From positions 5,223,840 to 5,287,839 of the forward strand of contig CM070628.1 in NCBI GenBank assembly GCA_036346255.1: a stretch of 64,000 bases of DNA. The letters are read 5' to 3'. Below the pieces are notes generated by a model. That model searched no databases and was not told where the DNA came from. It was given only the letters and a program-made list of their open reading frames with translations. Origin of the DNA: Ampelocalamus luodianensis (Eukaryota > Streptophyta > Magnoliopsida > Poales > Poaceae). The translations under genes and the position numbers were made by a program. Positions 55,163 to 64,000 of this stretch are shown piece after piece. Numbering within the stretch: the first letter of the stretch is position 1; each line of letters begins with the position of its first letter.

Positions 55163-55533
55163 TGTATTGAAAGGCCTCAGGGAACTGCAGTACACACACG
55201 AATACTCAAGGATTTGGTGATTCAGTGGTTCTGGAGGAAGACTTGACAACGGAGAGCAGAAACTCAGTTTTGCCGGGCGTGATACAGAGCCCGTTTTCAG
55301 TTTGGTCTTTTATTCAGGCGTCAGAAACGCTGAGCAACTGAATGAGCAGTTAGCTCCTACAAAACAGGCACTAAAACCACTAGCTCTCACGATCTGGATC
55401 AGACCGATTCTCAAGCTTGACTAAGTACAGACTAACACAAATATAACACAAGCATAACTCTGTCACACATGACAGTAAAACAGAAAACACAAACTGATGC
55501 AGAAAAGAGTAAAACAAGATTATTCACCTAACA
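55163..55533 (-). repeat. 3' LTR of the copia half-element
   Basis: It starts (minus) TGTTAGGTGAATAATC at 55533, directly after the polypurine tract, and probably ends CAATACA at 55163 (371 bp). The lower border is inferred from the TG...CA rule. Confidence 0.65.
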
Positions 55534-55557
55534 TTTGCCCCCCTAATCTTGTTTACC

Positions 55558-57669
55558 CTAAATAACTTCATGCATTCCAATCTTCTTCCGCATCTCCAGA
55601 AACTTGATCCGACCGAGCGGTTTTGTCAGGATGTCTGCCATCTGTTCTTCCGAAGTGACATGCTCAACTTGAATCTTCCTTTGCTCTATGCACTCACGAA
55701 TAAAATGATACCTAGTATCAATATGCTTGCTTCTTTCATGATGCACTGGATTCTTGCTAAGAGATATTGGTGATTTGTTGTCAACCTTGAGAGTTACCAC
55801 TTCAGGTTCAACATCCATCAAATTTCCAAGCAGACGACACAACCAGATTCCTTGACATGAAGCCGTGGTGGCTGCAATATATTCAGCCTCGCATGACGAT
55901 AACGCCACCACTCTCTGCTTTTGAGAATTCCATGTTGCCAGATTTGATCCAAGGTAGAACATTACACCAGTCGTGCTCTTTATGTCATTTAAATCCCCGG
56001 ACAAATCACTGTCACTGTAACCAGTGAGCTTCGATCTCCCACTGCCACTCTTTGTGTAATGGCAGCCCAGGTTGTAAGTACCTTTTACATACCTTAAAAT
56101 CTCTTTAACTACAGCCATATGCTATGAGGTTGGAGCTGCCATAAATCTGCTAACCACTCCAACAGAGAAAGCCAAATCAGGCCTGGTATTGACAAGATAC
56201 CTTAAGCTTCGCACAATACTCCTGTACCATGTAGCATCAACCTTTGGATCATCTTCAGACTTGCTGAGCTTTACTCTAGCTTCCATAGGTGTTTGACAAG
56301 GATTGCAATCTCCCATTCCTGTTTTCTCAAGAATGTTCAAAGCATAATTTGACTGAGACAATGTTATACCTGAACTAGTTTGAGAGACTTCAATTCCAAG
56401 ATAGAAAGACAATAACCCCAGATCACTCATTTTGAACAGACTCTGCATTTGAGTCTTGAATTTTCTGATTTCCTGTTGGCTTGACCCTGTGATGATTAGA
56501 TCATCCACATACACTCCAACCAGCAGCTTGGTTGAGTGCATATTCCTCTTGTAAACTGCATGTTCAGTGGGACACCTTTCAAAGCCTAATCCTATTAGAC
56601 TCTTGTCCAGCTTATCATTCCATGCTCGGGGTGCTTGGCGAAGACCATACAAGGCCTTATGAAGCTTCAATACTTTGTGTTCCTCCCCTTTCTTCTCGAA
56701 ACCTGGAGGTTGACAGACGTACACCATGTCCTCAAGTTCTCCATTCAGAAAAGCTGATTTAACATCCATGTGATGGATCTCCCAAGATTCTTCAGCAGCT
56801 AGAGCAACAATCAACCGAATTGTTTCCAAGCGTGCTACAGGTGCGAACACCTCATCATAATCAATTCCTTGACGTTGCACATACCCTTTGGCCACCAGCC
56901 TAGCCTTGTGTCTCACAACAGTACCATGTGAATCTTTCTTCACTTTGAAGATCCACTTCAATCCGATTGGCTTTGCAGATGCAGGTTTCTCAACAAGCTC
57001 CCATGTGTGATTTCCTCGGATTGAATCCATCTCCTCATCCATGGCTTTCTTCCAGCACTGAGACTTCTGTGCTTCAACAAAATTTGTTGGTTCTTCAGAG
57101 CTTAACATACACACACCTAGCTCTTCTGGATCCAGCTGAACCTGTTTAGTCTCATCATATATATCTCTGATCTCGCGGAATTTCTGTGACTGTCCAGCAG
57201 AATCTGAGTTGATACTTGATGCTGACAGTGAGGGATCAGAGTTGTTGCTAACTGGAGAAATTAGGGTTATTGGGCTGCCTGATACAGGTTCTGTAGCATT
57301 TCCAGAAATCATGTCCCTCTGGTTTTGCTGCCCTTTAGTGAGTGCCGGTCCAGGCGATGAATTGTGGGAACCACCACTGAACTGTGAGTTTGAGGGCGCA
57401 CAGTCAGTGGGTGGCTCAGTGTCCTCACTTGTCGGGTAATGAACAGTGAATGAGTCGCTACTAACTTGCGAGTCACTTCCTAATTCAGCATTCCATTCCC
57501 ATCCTTTATCCTCTTCAAAAACAACATCCCTGGAGACTGTGATTTTTCTCTTAAGGGGATCAAACATTCGGTATGCTTTGGTACCCTTTTCATAACCCAT
57601 CAGCACCATTACTGAGCCACGGTCTGAGAGCTTCTTCAAGTCTGGGCGCACCGTCTTCACATGCCCCAA
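55558..57669 (-). pseudogene. copia pol fragment: integrase tail, RT and RNase H
   Basis: Two long frames (57669-56122, 515 codons; 56118-55558, 186 codons) are separated by a single TAG within PTS(E)H, where related elements have Glu. The RT active site YVDDLIITG and the RNase H acidic residues (SDSDLSGD, CEAEY) are intact. The N-terminal protease and integrase core are absent, so it is not autonomous. Confidence 0.85.
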
Positions 57670-57993
57670 ACAACCGAAGGTTCTAAGTACAGTTTTTGGA
57701 TACTGTTTTTTTTTTTTGAAACAGGATCAACCCAACTTTTTAAAAGCTAATACCAAAAGATACAGATATTTCTTACAAGACCTGCTGAAGACACCAGCTA
57801 ACTAGCAAAGATAATAGACTACCAAAAAGCTTAAAGTAAGCCAAACAACCAAACTCACCGAAGGCAGACAGTAACAAGTCGACAGAAAGGCTACAACCAA
57901 AACAACACAAAAACTACAACTTCAATCCAGAAGTCTTCAACCATCTTTCCACCCGGTTAATGACCCATTCAGTCTTCTCCCTCTCTTCTTTCT

Positions 57994-58177
57994 TGTAACA
58001 CCCCCTTTTCTCCCCCTTCCTCGGGTCAACCCCGCTGGACCCCCCCCTTCTCGTGCCCGGCATTGCCGCCGCGCCGCCGCCTACTCCGCCTCCTCCTCCC
58101 TCTAGCCCGGTCACGCCCGCACGAGTGCACGCCACCTCCTGGCGCCCTCTGCTGCCTCTGCCATGCTCGTGCCTTCT

Positions 58178-58223
<46 letters not shown>

Positions 58224-61069
58224 GTGCACGCCACCACCTCTGCCACGCTCGTGCCCGCCTGCCCTTTGCACCGCCGCCTGCGCCCACCTACTTGCCGCCT
58301 TGTCACCTCCATGCGCAGAGCACGCCTTGGCCGCCGTCGAGACGCCATCATCACCCGTGCGCATGCCAGCCCGGACCACCCCAATGGCTCTCCCCCTTCC
58401 TGGCTCCTCCCCTTTTCCGCTGCCTATAAGAGAGCCCAAGCTCCCCCTTGCTCTCCCCCTTCACTCCCCTCTTTACCTCTCCCCCAAGCAAGAAGAAGAT
58501 CGAGGAAGAAGATCAAGAGAGGAGGAAGAAGAAGAAGCCGAAGGGCTTACCTTCACTGTTGCCGCCGCCCGGTGAGCCCCCGTCGCCGCTGCCACCTCGA
58601 GCCTCGCCACCACCGCACCCGTCGCCCTTCTCCGATCGTCGACGCCGCGTGAAGCCGTGGAGCCGCCGTCGCCTCCTTGCTCTGCTGCCGTTGCCGCACA
58701 TTTCCAGCTCCACCACCGCCGCTCGTAGGGACCCCAACCCCCTGGGAGTCCATTTCGCCAGCTTTCTCACCGCCCCGCCGCCCCACTCGCCGGCGCCGCC
58801 ACCTCCTTCCCACCCTCTGCTCTTCCCCTTTTTCTTCTCTGTGAACTGAGCAAACTCGTTTAGGGATTGGATTTTGGTGGCCCCACTGTCATTGGGCTTG
58901 ACCCCCTCTCCCTCTTTTCCATGTGGGGGCACGCATAGTAGATGCCCCATGGACCAGGCGCATAGACTCGGTCTTTGCACTGTGTGGTGCACCAGTCTCT
59001 CTCTCTCTCTCTTTTATTCTTTTGATTTAATTCCAATTCCAAGTTCGAAAGCTCCGTTCTCCCTCGTCGTAACTCCAAAAATTATAAAATAAATTTCTAA
59101 AAATTTGTAAATTCAAGGTTTTGCTAATAGCATAGGTCTTTTTCAATTTGGAGTTAATTTGTGTATTCTTGTGTATTTATTTGCTCTCTTTGCCGTTTTG
59201 CTATTTTCCGGCATTCTCGCTTGAGTAGGATTTGAAGACGCCGAAGATCCTCAAGTTGATCAAGACCAAGTGTATCAAGATCCTCTAGCCTATATTCCAG
59301 GCGAGTCAATACTTTGATCATATTGAGCCTACATTTTATGCAAATTATATTCTTTTAAAATAGCAAATTGCATGCTTTAATTCTTTAAATCAAATATATG
59401 TTAAAGCTTAAGGTAGTTAAATACCCATTTGATGATTAATTAACTATTATGCCATCCTTGACAACTTGAATTCCTTAATCCTTGTCACCCTAGTAACTAT
59501 ATGGTAAATATTAGTATATGTTGTACTTAAGCGACATGCTAGACTTGTTTAAGTACCGGGACACTAAAATGTCACAATCATCATCTCTTCAAACATGAAA
59601 ATGGTTTGGGCAGTCATTGGTGGTCCATGATGGTCCATGACTGAGATAAATGTGGTAATTTGGTTTTACTCCTCAAAACCCTAAATTGCTATTACCCTGT
59701 CTGGGCGGCGGTGTGATGGATGGTACGGCAGTGGGTGCTAACGTAGCCCAAGGACTGTTGTATTGTGGTTGGTATGTGGAATGAATCGCCTGGATAACCC
59801 TAAGGACTTAATCTTGTCATAACCTCCCGTGTAAAACAAGTACAGCCACAAGTCTGTAAAGTACAAACCTGGTTGAATAATCTGTATCCCTCGGTACGAG
59901 TTGCACCAGGTAGATGTCCTACGACGCCGTAAGCCTCTGTGGCGAAGGGTGTCGGGGCGCACGACGTAAGTCGTTAAGAGGGCGCAAGAGGGGGTCTAGG
60001 TAAGGGTTAACGGATCTAAACGGACGTAACCCTTCGAAGACAAAACTTTAGGGGTGTAACTAATACTGCTAGATGCATTGTAAAGGCCTTGTGATGATCT
60101 CCCCTTGATTCACATGTCTATGGAAACGTGTGTACATATCAAGACGATTATCTCTTTTGGGTAAAGTGTACAATCTCTGCAGAGTTATAAACTGTTTAAA
60201 CAGCCGTGCCTACGGTCAAAGGCGGACATGAAAGCTTAACTTGAGTTAGTTCTATTTCAAAAACTGTTGTGGGTGGAATGAAAAATGTGGTGGGCTCACC
60301 TAGCCCTGGGTTGGATTTTCCCTGAGTTTTCAGACTCAGTGATGTTAATATGTGGGGGTAGCCCCAATCAAATTAAGCATAATGTGGAGGGAACCTCTGC
60401 TGTTATTAAATATTGCACAATTACTCTCTTTACTAAAATGCAATTTGGTTAAAACTGCTAAGTAATTATGATAATTGAAAATACTGCTTTAGCAAATAAA
60501 AGAACCCGAGCCATCCTTGTTTAGCCTTGCATGTATATTATTGCATTGTGTGTTGGCTTGCGAGCACAGAAGTTGTGCTCATTCTCGCTCTTTCCCCCAA
60601 AACCCTCAGAAGCAGGAAATCCTGGAGATTACAACAACTACGAGGATCCCGAAGTCGGAGGACCAGGAGATGATGGAGCGTAGTGTAGTCTTTAAGTGTT
60701 CTAGTCTTGCCCTAGTCCAGTTGACTCCGTCGGAACTTGCGTGCATCCAATATTATCCAAGCCTTGGTTAATATCGGGCGCACACGGGTTTCCCCAGTCG
60801 CTTGCCTGTGGAGATATGAGCTCTCACCCCTTTTGCTCCCATTGCCACTTCCGATTTTGTAATGTAATCAATTTGGCCTGTTCAGTCTTATTGTAAAACT
60901 CGACCCGACGCGGTCTATGTAAACTCTGTTGTGTTGAATTAATGAATGGTACGATTCTATGCCATGTATGAATTGATTCAGCGATGTATTCTGTGAGTGC
61001 TAGCTACTGATCTAGGGAATAACACAGTGTTTCACAGAGGATTCTGGATTAGAAAATCCGGGCCCGACA
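57994..61069 (+). mobile_element. 3,076-bp solo LTR of gypsy type
   Basis: It starts TGTAACACCCCCTTTTC and ends GGGCCCGACA, flanked by an exact 5-bp duplication TTTCT (57989-57993, 61070-61074). The first kilobase is C-rich with (CT)20 at 58181-58220 and a TATA-like CTATAAGAG (about 58424); the rest is AT-richer and related to positions 1-1536. There is no internal region. Long open frames at 58050-58990 are low-complexity and not genes. Family (Atlantys/RIRE-like) is inference. Confidence 0.88.
58181..58220. repeat. (CT)20 microsatellite
   Basis: Forty bases of perfect CT dinucleotide repeat inside the solo gypsy LTR. Confidence 0.97.
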
Positions 61070-61501
61070 TTTCTTGATCAGCAGCTTTCACTTTTGCAAA
61101 CAATATATAGCTTTGAGAATAACCTTAATCGGCTTTTTAGGAAACTTCTTCTCGATAGCCATTGAATTTCTGACTTTCCAGAGAGTCCACAACATAGCTG
61201 CAAAACTGAAAAGAACAGTTCGATAATCATAAGCACCCCTATCATCTAACCAAAATAGGTGAAAGTCGTCAATAGATTTCGGAACCCTTTCCCAATCCAA
61301 GAATTCCTTAACACATGTCCAAGTAAAAATAGTTAAGACACAGTTAAAGAATACATGATTAGAATTATCCAAAACTCCACATAGGATTTTTGATACTGTT
61401 ACTGGGCATTTTATGTTTTTCTTTTGTTCTGATGTAAGCGATCGGTTGTGTAGCGAGATTAATTTATAGTCGTATGTGTGTACGTGCCATTGGTTTGACA
61501 A

Positions 61502-62075
61502 AATACTGTCATCTGATTTATACTTGCGTCATTCTGATGATTTAGACGTGCACGGGTATTATGTATGTTACTAGTACTGCTGGTTTGCAACTCATGGCTC
61601 AACTTAATTTGATATACGAGTATGCATCACACATGCCAGAGGGGTAACCAAGCATGGTCAATATTAAAAAAAAAAAGTAGAAAAAAGTGAGTCATGCAGA
61701 AGTTGTAAATGGTCTGATCAGCCAGCACGAATTTAGTGCTTGCCCATAGCGCGAGTGAATCATGCTACATTTTGCAAATTGTCCAACCATGCGTGCAACT
61801 TAAACTAGTCAAAATTAAATGTCAAATCAGGCATACAGAAGTCAACAAAAGAACAGGCAAATGAACTAGTTTCATGACTATTCCAATCGGATAGCGTTTT
61901 ACAGGCAATAATCGATTTGAATAACAGCAAGGAAATTTTTTTCGAGAATCTTCACTGGCTAGCAATTCATCATGGCAAGGACAATTGATTAAAAAAAAGA
62001 GTTGCAGCTAAGCTATCCTCATGTGTGCCCCCAAGCGGAATTAGCACTTAACCAAATCTATCTATCTATCATATA
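61502..62075. other. intergenic, no gene seen
   Basis: AT-rich with A-runs (61666, 61990). No domain or bounded element was recognised. Confidence 0.5.
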
Positions 62076-62488
62076 TCTATACTAATTGAAGGCTCTTCTA
62101 GAAACTAGCCCCATATCAATCCTAGAAGGTAAAAAGGTAGAAATTCTCACATTAATCGGAGAAAAAATGGCTAGAAATTCCCACATTAATCAGAGAAAAA
62201 GGGATGCAGATACTTACTAAATGAGATCTTAAGGTTAATGTTAAATCTATAGTGTTATAACCTGGACTCACAAAAATCGAAGGCGAAAATATATATATTT
62301 GTCACTTAAATATAAAAACAAAATTTTAAATTGTATAAATTTAAAACTTTTAGAATTTTGAGTGATAATTTTGAACTAAAAAATATATGTCAAATTCATA
62401 TTAGTTAGGAGCTAAAAGTTACAAAAATTGTTAGCCCTAAAAATAATATTAAAAAGTGTCATGTGCATTCGCACGGGTTGATGACTAG
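62076..62488 (+). mobile_element. short non-autonomous Helitron
   Basis: It starts TCTATACTAATTGAAGGC preceded by A, and ends with a hairpin GTGC-ATTC-GCAC (62463-62474) 10 nt before the terminal CTAG, followed by T. A 5' TC, 3' hairpin then CTRR, and insertion between A and T without duplication are Helitron hallmarks. It is 413 bp, AT-rich, with no Rep/helicase. Confidence 0.82.
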
Positions 62489-63809
62489 TTAACATAATTT
62501 ACTCTTGCTCCACATTGCATAATTTAGATAGGACTTCTCTCATCAAAACTGTCCACTCTGTAAAGTAGCAATAGGAAAACTCATTAAGGTTCATAAGTAA
62601 TCAAGGTGCTAAAAAAATGGCATCCTAATCGACAGCAAAGAATGGCGTCCACTCTAAAACTGTTCACTTTACATCGTCCAAGTGTCCAACTATCAAACCG
62701 GTGCAAATGAACCCTTGCACTGTACCACCTCGGTTTTACTGACGAGTATCTACGTTCACAAGTATATGCTGACATGGCATCCTAATGAACAACAAAAGAA
62801 ATTAAAAAAGAGCATGTAGTACATTTAGGACATATGGGCCCACAAGACATACGCATCTGAGCGATGGCTTAGCATGCATCCTCGTCAACAAAGTCAGCAA
62901 ATTAAAAAAAACTTGCCTTTCTTCCTCTCACTCGTGATGTGGTTGTTGATGTGGCAAAAATTACTCGTGAAACCATCGTTAGGCCCGCATTCCAAACAGG
63001 GCCTAGGTAGAACTCTTTTTTTGAAAAAAAAAATAGGCCTAGGGGAACTTGCACTAGTTTAGATAGTTGGGGATGTAAAGTGAGGGGCAATAAAATGGAC
63101 TTCACCTTGTTTTTTTATCTAGTGGCTGAGATTGAGAATGACACGGTATATACCATTACGGTGCAATGTCATCAGATAGGATCATCTGTTTTATATACTA
63201 CATCGACCCCTTGCCTCATTTAGAATCAAGCCATTAACCACTCTAAAGATCAAAATTGTTAATCATCAGTCACCACTAGCTTAGAAAAATATTGGGTTTT
63301 TATTATACCACTAGCTTAGAAAAAAGTAGAGTTCTTGGCGAGGAAAAGTGCAGCATATCCGGCAATGCTCAGCCATAAGCTGCGCGTGGTATGCTGGAGG
63401 AGGTACACAACTACACATTCTGCAGCACCATCGAGCAGGCAAAATTAGTGAATTACAGTGACTACTGACCGGACAATAACGATGCCTTAAGTGAAACTTT
63501 GTAAAAGCTACAGATGGAACTTGGAAGCCTACCAATTCATGCTGTTGTAGTTTCTTGATTGAAATGTTGTCAGCAAGTTGCAGTTTCTTAATTGAAATGT
63601 TGTCAAGAAGTTAGTACATCAATTGTGTTTCTTCCCCTCTTCATCGGGGGAGAAAGGGAAAACTAAATGAATTACATCTTACTATAGCAGTAGCAGGCTA
63701 CCTCATCAAGTGATGTGCTCACTAGTTAAGCACGGTTCATCTAACGAAAGAAAGGAAAAAAGAATGAAAAGGAAAGGAAAAAAGAATGAAAAGGACAAAG
63801 AAAATTTGC
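62489..63809. other. intergenic, no gene seen
   Basis: No domain recognised. GAAAGGAAAAAAGAATGAAAAG (63742-63792) is a purine-rich direct repeat; AATTGAAATGTTGTCA is repeated near 63555 and 63588. The 3' UTR of the minus-strand peptide gene should start below 63810. Confidence 0.5.
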
Positions 63810-63965
63810 TCAGTGGTGTCTAGGTTTATGACCCCTTGGGCCATAGTAATCCTCATGGATCTCAGGCAGCCTGTGGCCTACTCTATATTTCTCTTCAGAA
63901 ATGGTTTTCTCCATTTCACCTAATGGTTCACCATCAGTCTTCACTACTCCTTTCTCCCCAGATTT
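63810..63965 (-). CDS. last exon of a candidate RGF/GLV/CLEL peptide precursor (partial)
   Basis: A clean acceptor (TTTATTTCAG on the minus strand) opens a 156-nt exon of 51 codons plus TGA in phase 0. It begins KSGEKGVVKTDGEPL, continues MEKTISEEKYRVGHRLPEI and ends with DYYGPRGHKPRHH directly before the stop. Root meristem growth factor peptides are 13-residue, Tyr-sulfated hormones at the extreme C-terminus of secreted precursors, beginning Asp-Tyr and ending in (P/x)PRHN-like residues; DYSNPGHHPPRHN of Arabidopsis RGF1 agrees at 7 of 13 places by eye. The terminal His in place of Asn and Lys in place of the first Pro are unusual. The signal peptide and first exon(s) would lie beyond 64000. 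The family call is inference from the motif and its position. Confidence 0.62.
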   Translation of the reverse strand, partial: KSGEKGVVKTDGEPLGEMEKTISEEKYRVGHRLPEIHEDYYGPRGHKPRHH

Positions 63966-64000
63966 CTGAAATAAAAGAATGAACATGAGTTAGAATCAGC

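Larger units (their letters stand above)
55163..57705 (-). mobile_element. 3' half of a Ty1/copia element
   Basis: On the minus strand: integrase tail (GCLGHVKTVRPDLKKLSDRG, LKRKITVSRDVVFEED), RT (57000-56200: KWIFKVKKDSHG, DEVFAPVARLETIRLIVALA, HHMDVKSAFLNGELEDMVYV, ALYGLRQAPRAWNDKLDKSL, VGVYVDDLIITGSS), RNase H (YSDSDLSGDLNDIKSTTGVM, ALSSCEAEYIAATTASCQGI, NPVHHERSKHIDTRYHFIRE, MADILTKPLGRIKF), polypurine tract TTAGGGGGGCAAA and 3' LTR. One TAG (56119-56121, where Glu is expected) interrupts; otherwise the frames are long, so the copy is fairly young. Upstream it is cut by the poly-A of a LINE at 57706. Confidence 0.9.
57706..61501 (-). mobile_element. LINE 3' end, split by a solo LTR
   Basis: The part at 61501-61088 (minus) encodes a LINE RT zinc-binding tail: CPVTVSKILCGVLDNSNHVF, FNCVLTIFTWTCVKEFLDWE and MLWTLWKVRNSMAIEKKFPK. 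The 3' UTR continues on the other side of the LTR (57988-57718) and ends in an A-run (T-run on + at 57706-57717). The LINE abuts the copia half-element. ACAGTAT occurs at both outer borders (57700 and about 61489 on the minus strand) and may be the target duplication. Confidence 0.7.

Noticed and set aside
58050..58992. Open frames of 130-200 codons
   Set aside because: They lie inside the solo gypsy LTR and translate C-rich and CT-repeat sequence into Pro/Ser/Leu runs; not genes.
1..64000. CRISPR arrays, operons, bacterial ribosome sites, tRNA or rRNA genes
   Set aside because: The sequence is plant nuclear; no array of spaced repeats, and no complete tRNA or rRNA was recognised by eye. A tRNAscan run would be decisive for tRNAs.

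Overview
The window is nuclear DNA of a grass, most likely Oryza or a close relative. It has plant-type split genes with GT-AG introns, a vacuolar proton-pyrophosphatase and GH79 heparanase-like protein of grass type, Stowaway MITEs, a short Helitron, and many nested LTR retrotransposons, LINEs, MULEs and hAT elements. All identifications come from reading the sequence and from remembered family features; no database search was run, so species and subfamily names are tentative.

Genes are few. (1) A V-type H+-PPase on + (20559-25766, 8 exons) is complete in architecture but has two one-base deficits, each in a homopolymer. (2) Convergent with it is an intact nine-exon GH79 heparanase/glucuronidase-like gene on - (26611-29405, 536 codons). 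(3) A single-exon SAM-domain protein lies on + (43344-43997). (4) At the right edge is the last exon of a minus-strand gene (63810-63965) whose final 13 residues look like a root meristem growth factor (RGF/GLV/CLEL) peptide. Gene relics are two 2-oxoglutarate dioxygenase fragments (1.7-4.1 kb), the last two exons of a UMP1/POMP proteasome maturation factor (34.5-35.5 kb, -), a nodulin-like/NFD4 MFS transporter broken by insertions (46.9-48.8 kb, -), and a DUF247 gene 3' half split by a solo LTR (53.9-55.1 kb, +).

Layout. 0-1.5 kb: end of a gypsy-type LTR. 1.5-5.5 kb: dioxygenase relics, a LINE tail with a 16-bp target duplication, a Stowaway and a hAT transposase relic. 5.6-8.6 kb: fold-back MITE and a complete 1,028-bp miniature LTR retroelement. 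8.6-12.5 kb: gene-poor, one Stowaway. 12.5-18.4 kb: degenerate copia element on - followed by a very GC-rich block. 19.9-29.4 kb: MITE, V-PPase, GH79. 29.9-32.8 kb: MULE transposase relic with a LINE inside it. 34.5-36.7 kb: UMP1 relic, a hairpin and a G-rich tandem repeat. 38.6-43.0 kb: full-length copia element lacking gag. 43.3-46.2 kb: SAM gene and a complete hAT-type element. 46.9-51.3 kb: shredded MFS gene and two MULE-type elements. 52.0-57.7 kb: MITE, DUF247 relic with solo LTR, 3' half of a copia element. 57.7-61.5 kb: a LINE split by a 3,076-bp solo gypsy LTR. 61.5-64 kb: a Helitron and the peptide exon.

The genes do not form a pathway; they are unrelated plant genes spaced by repeats. 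The clearest biological points are the candidate peptide hormone exon, the miniature LTR element, the doubly frameshifted V-PPase (sequence error or recent null), and the insertion history, much of which can be read from target-site duplications.
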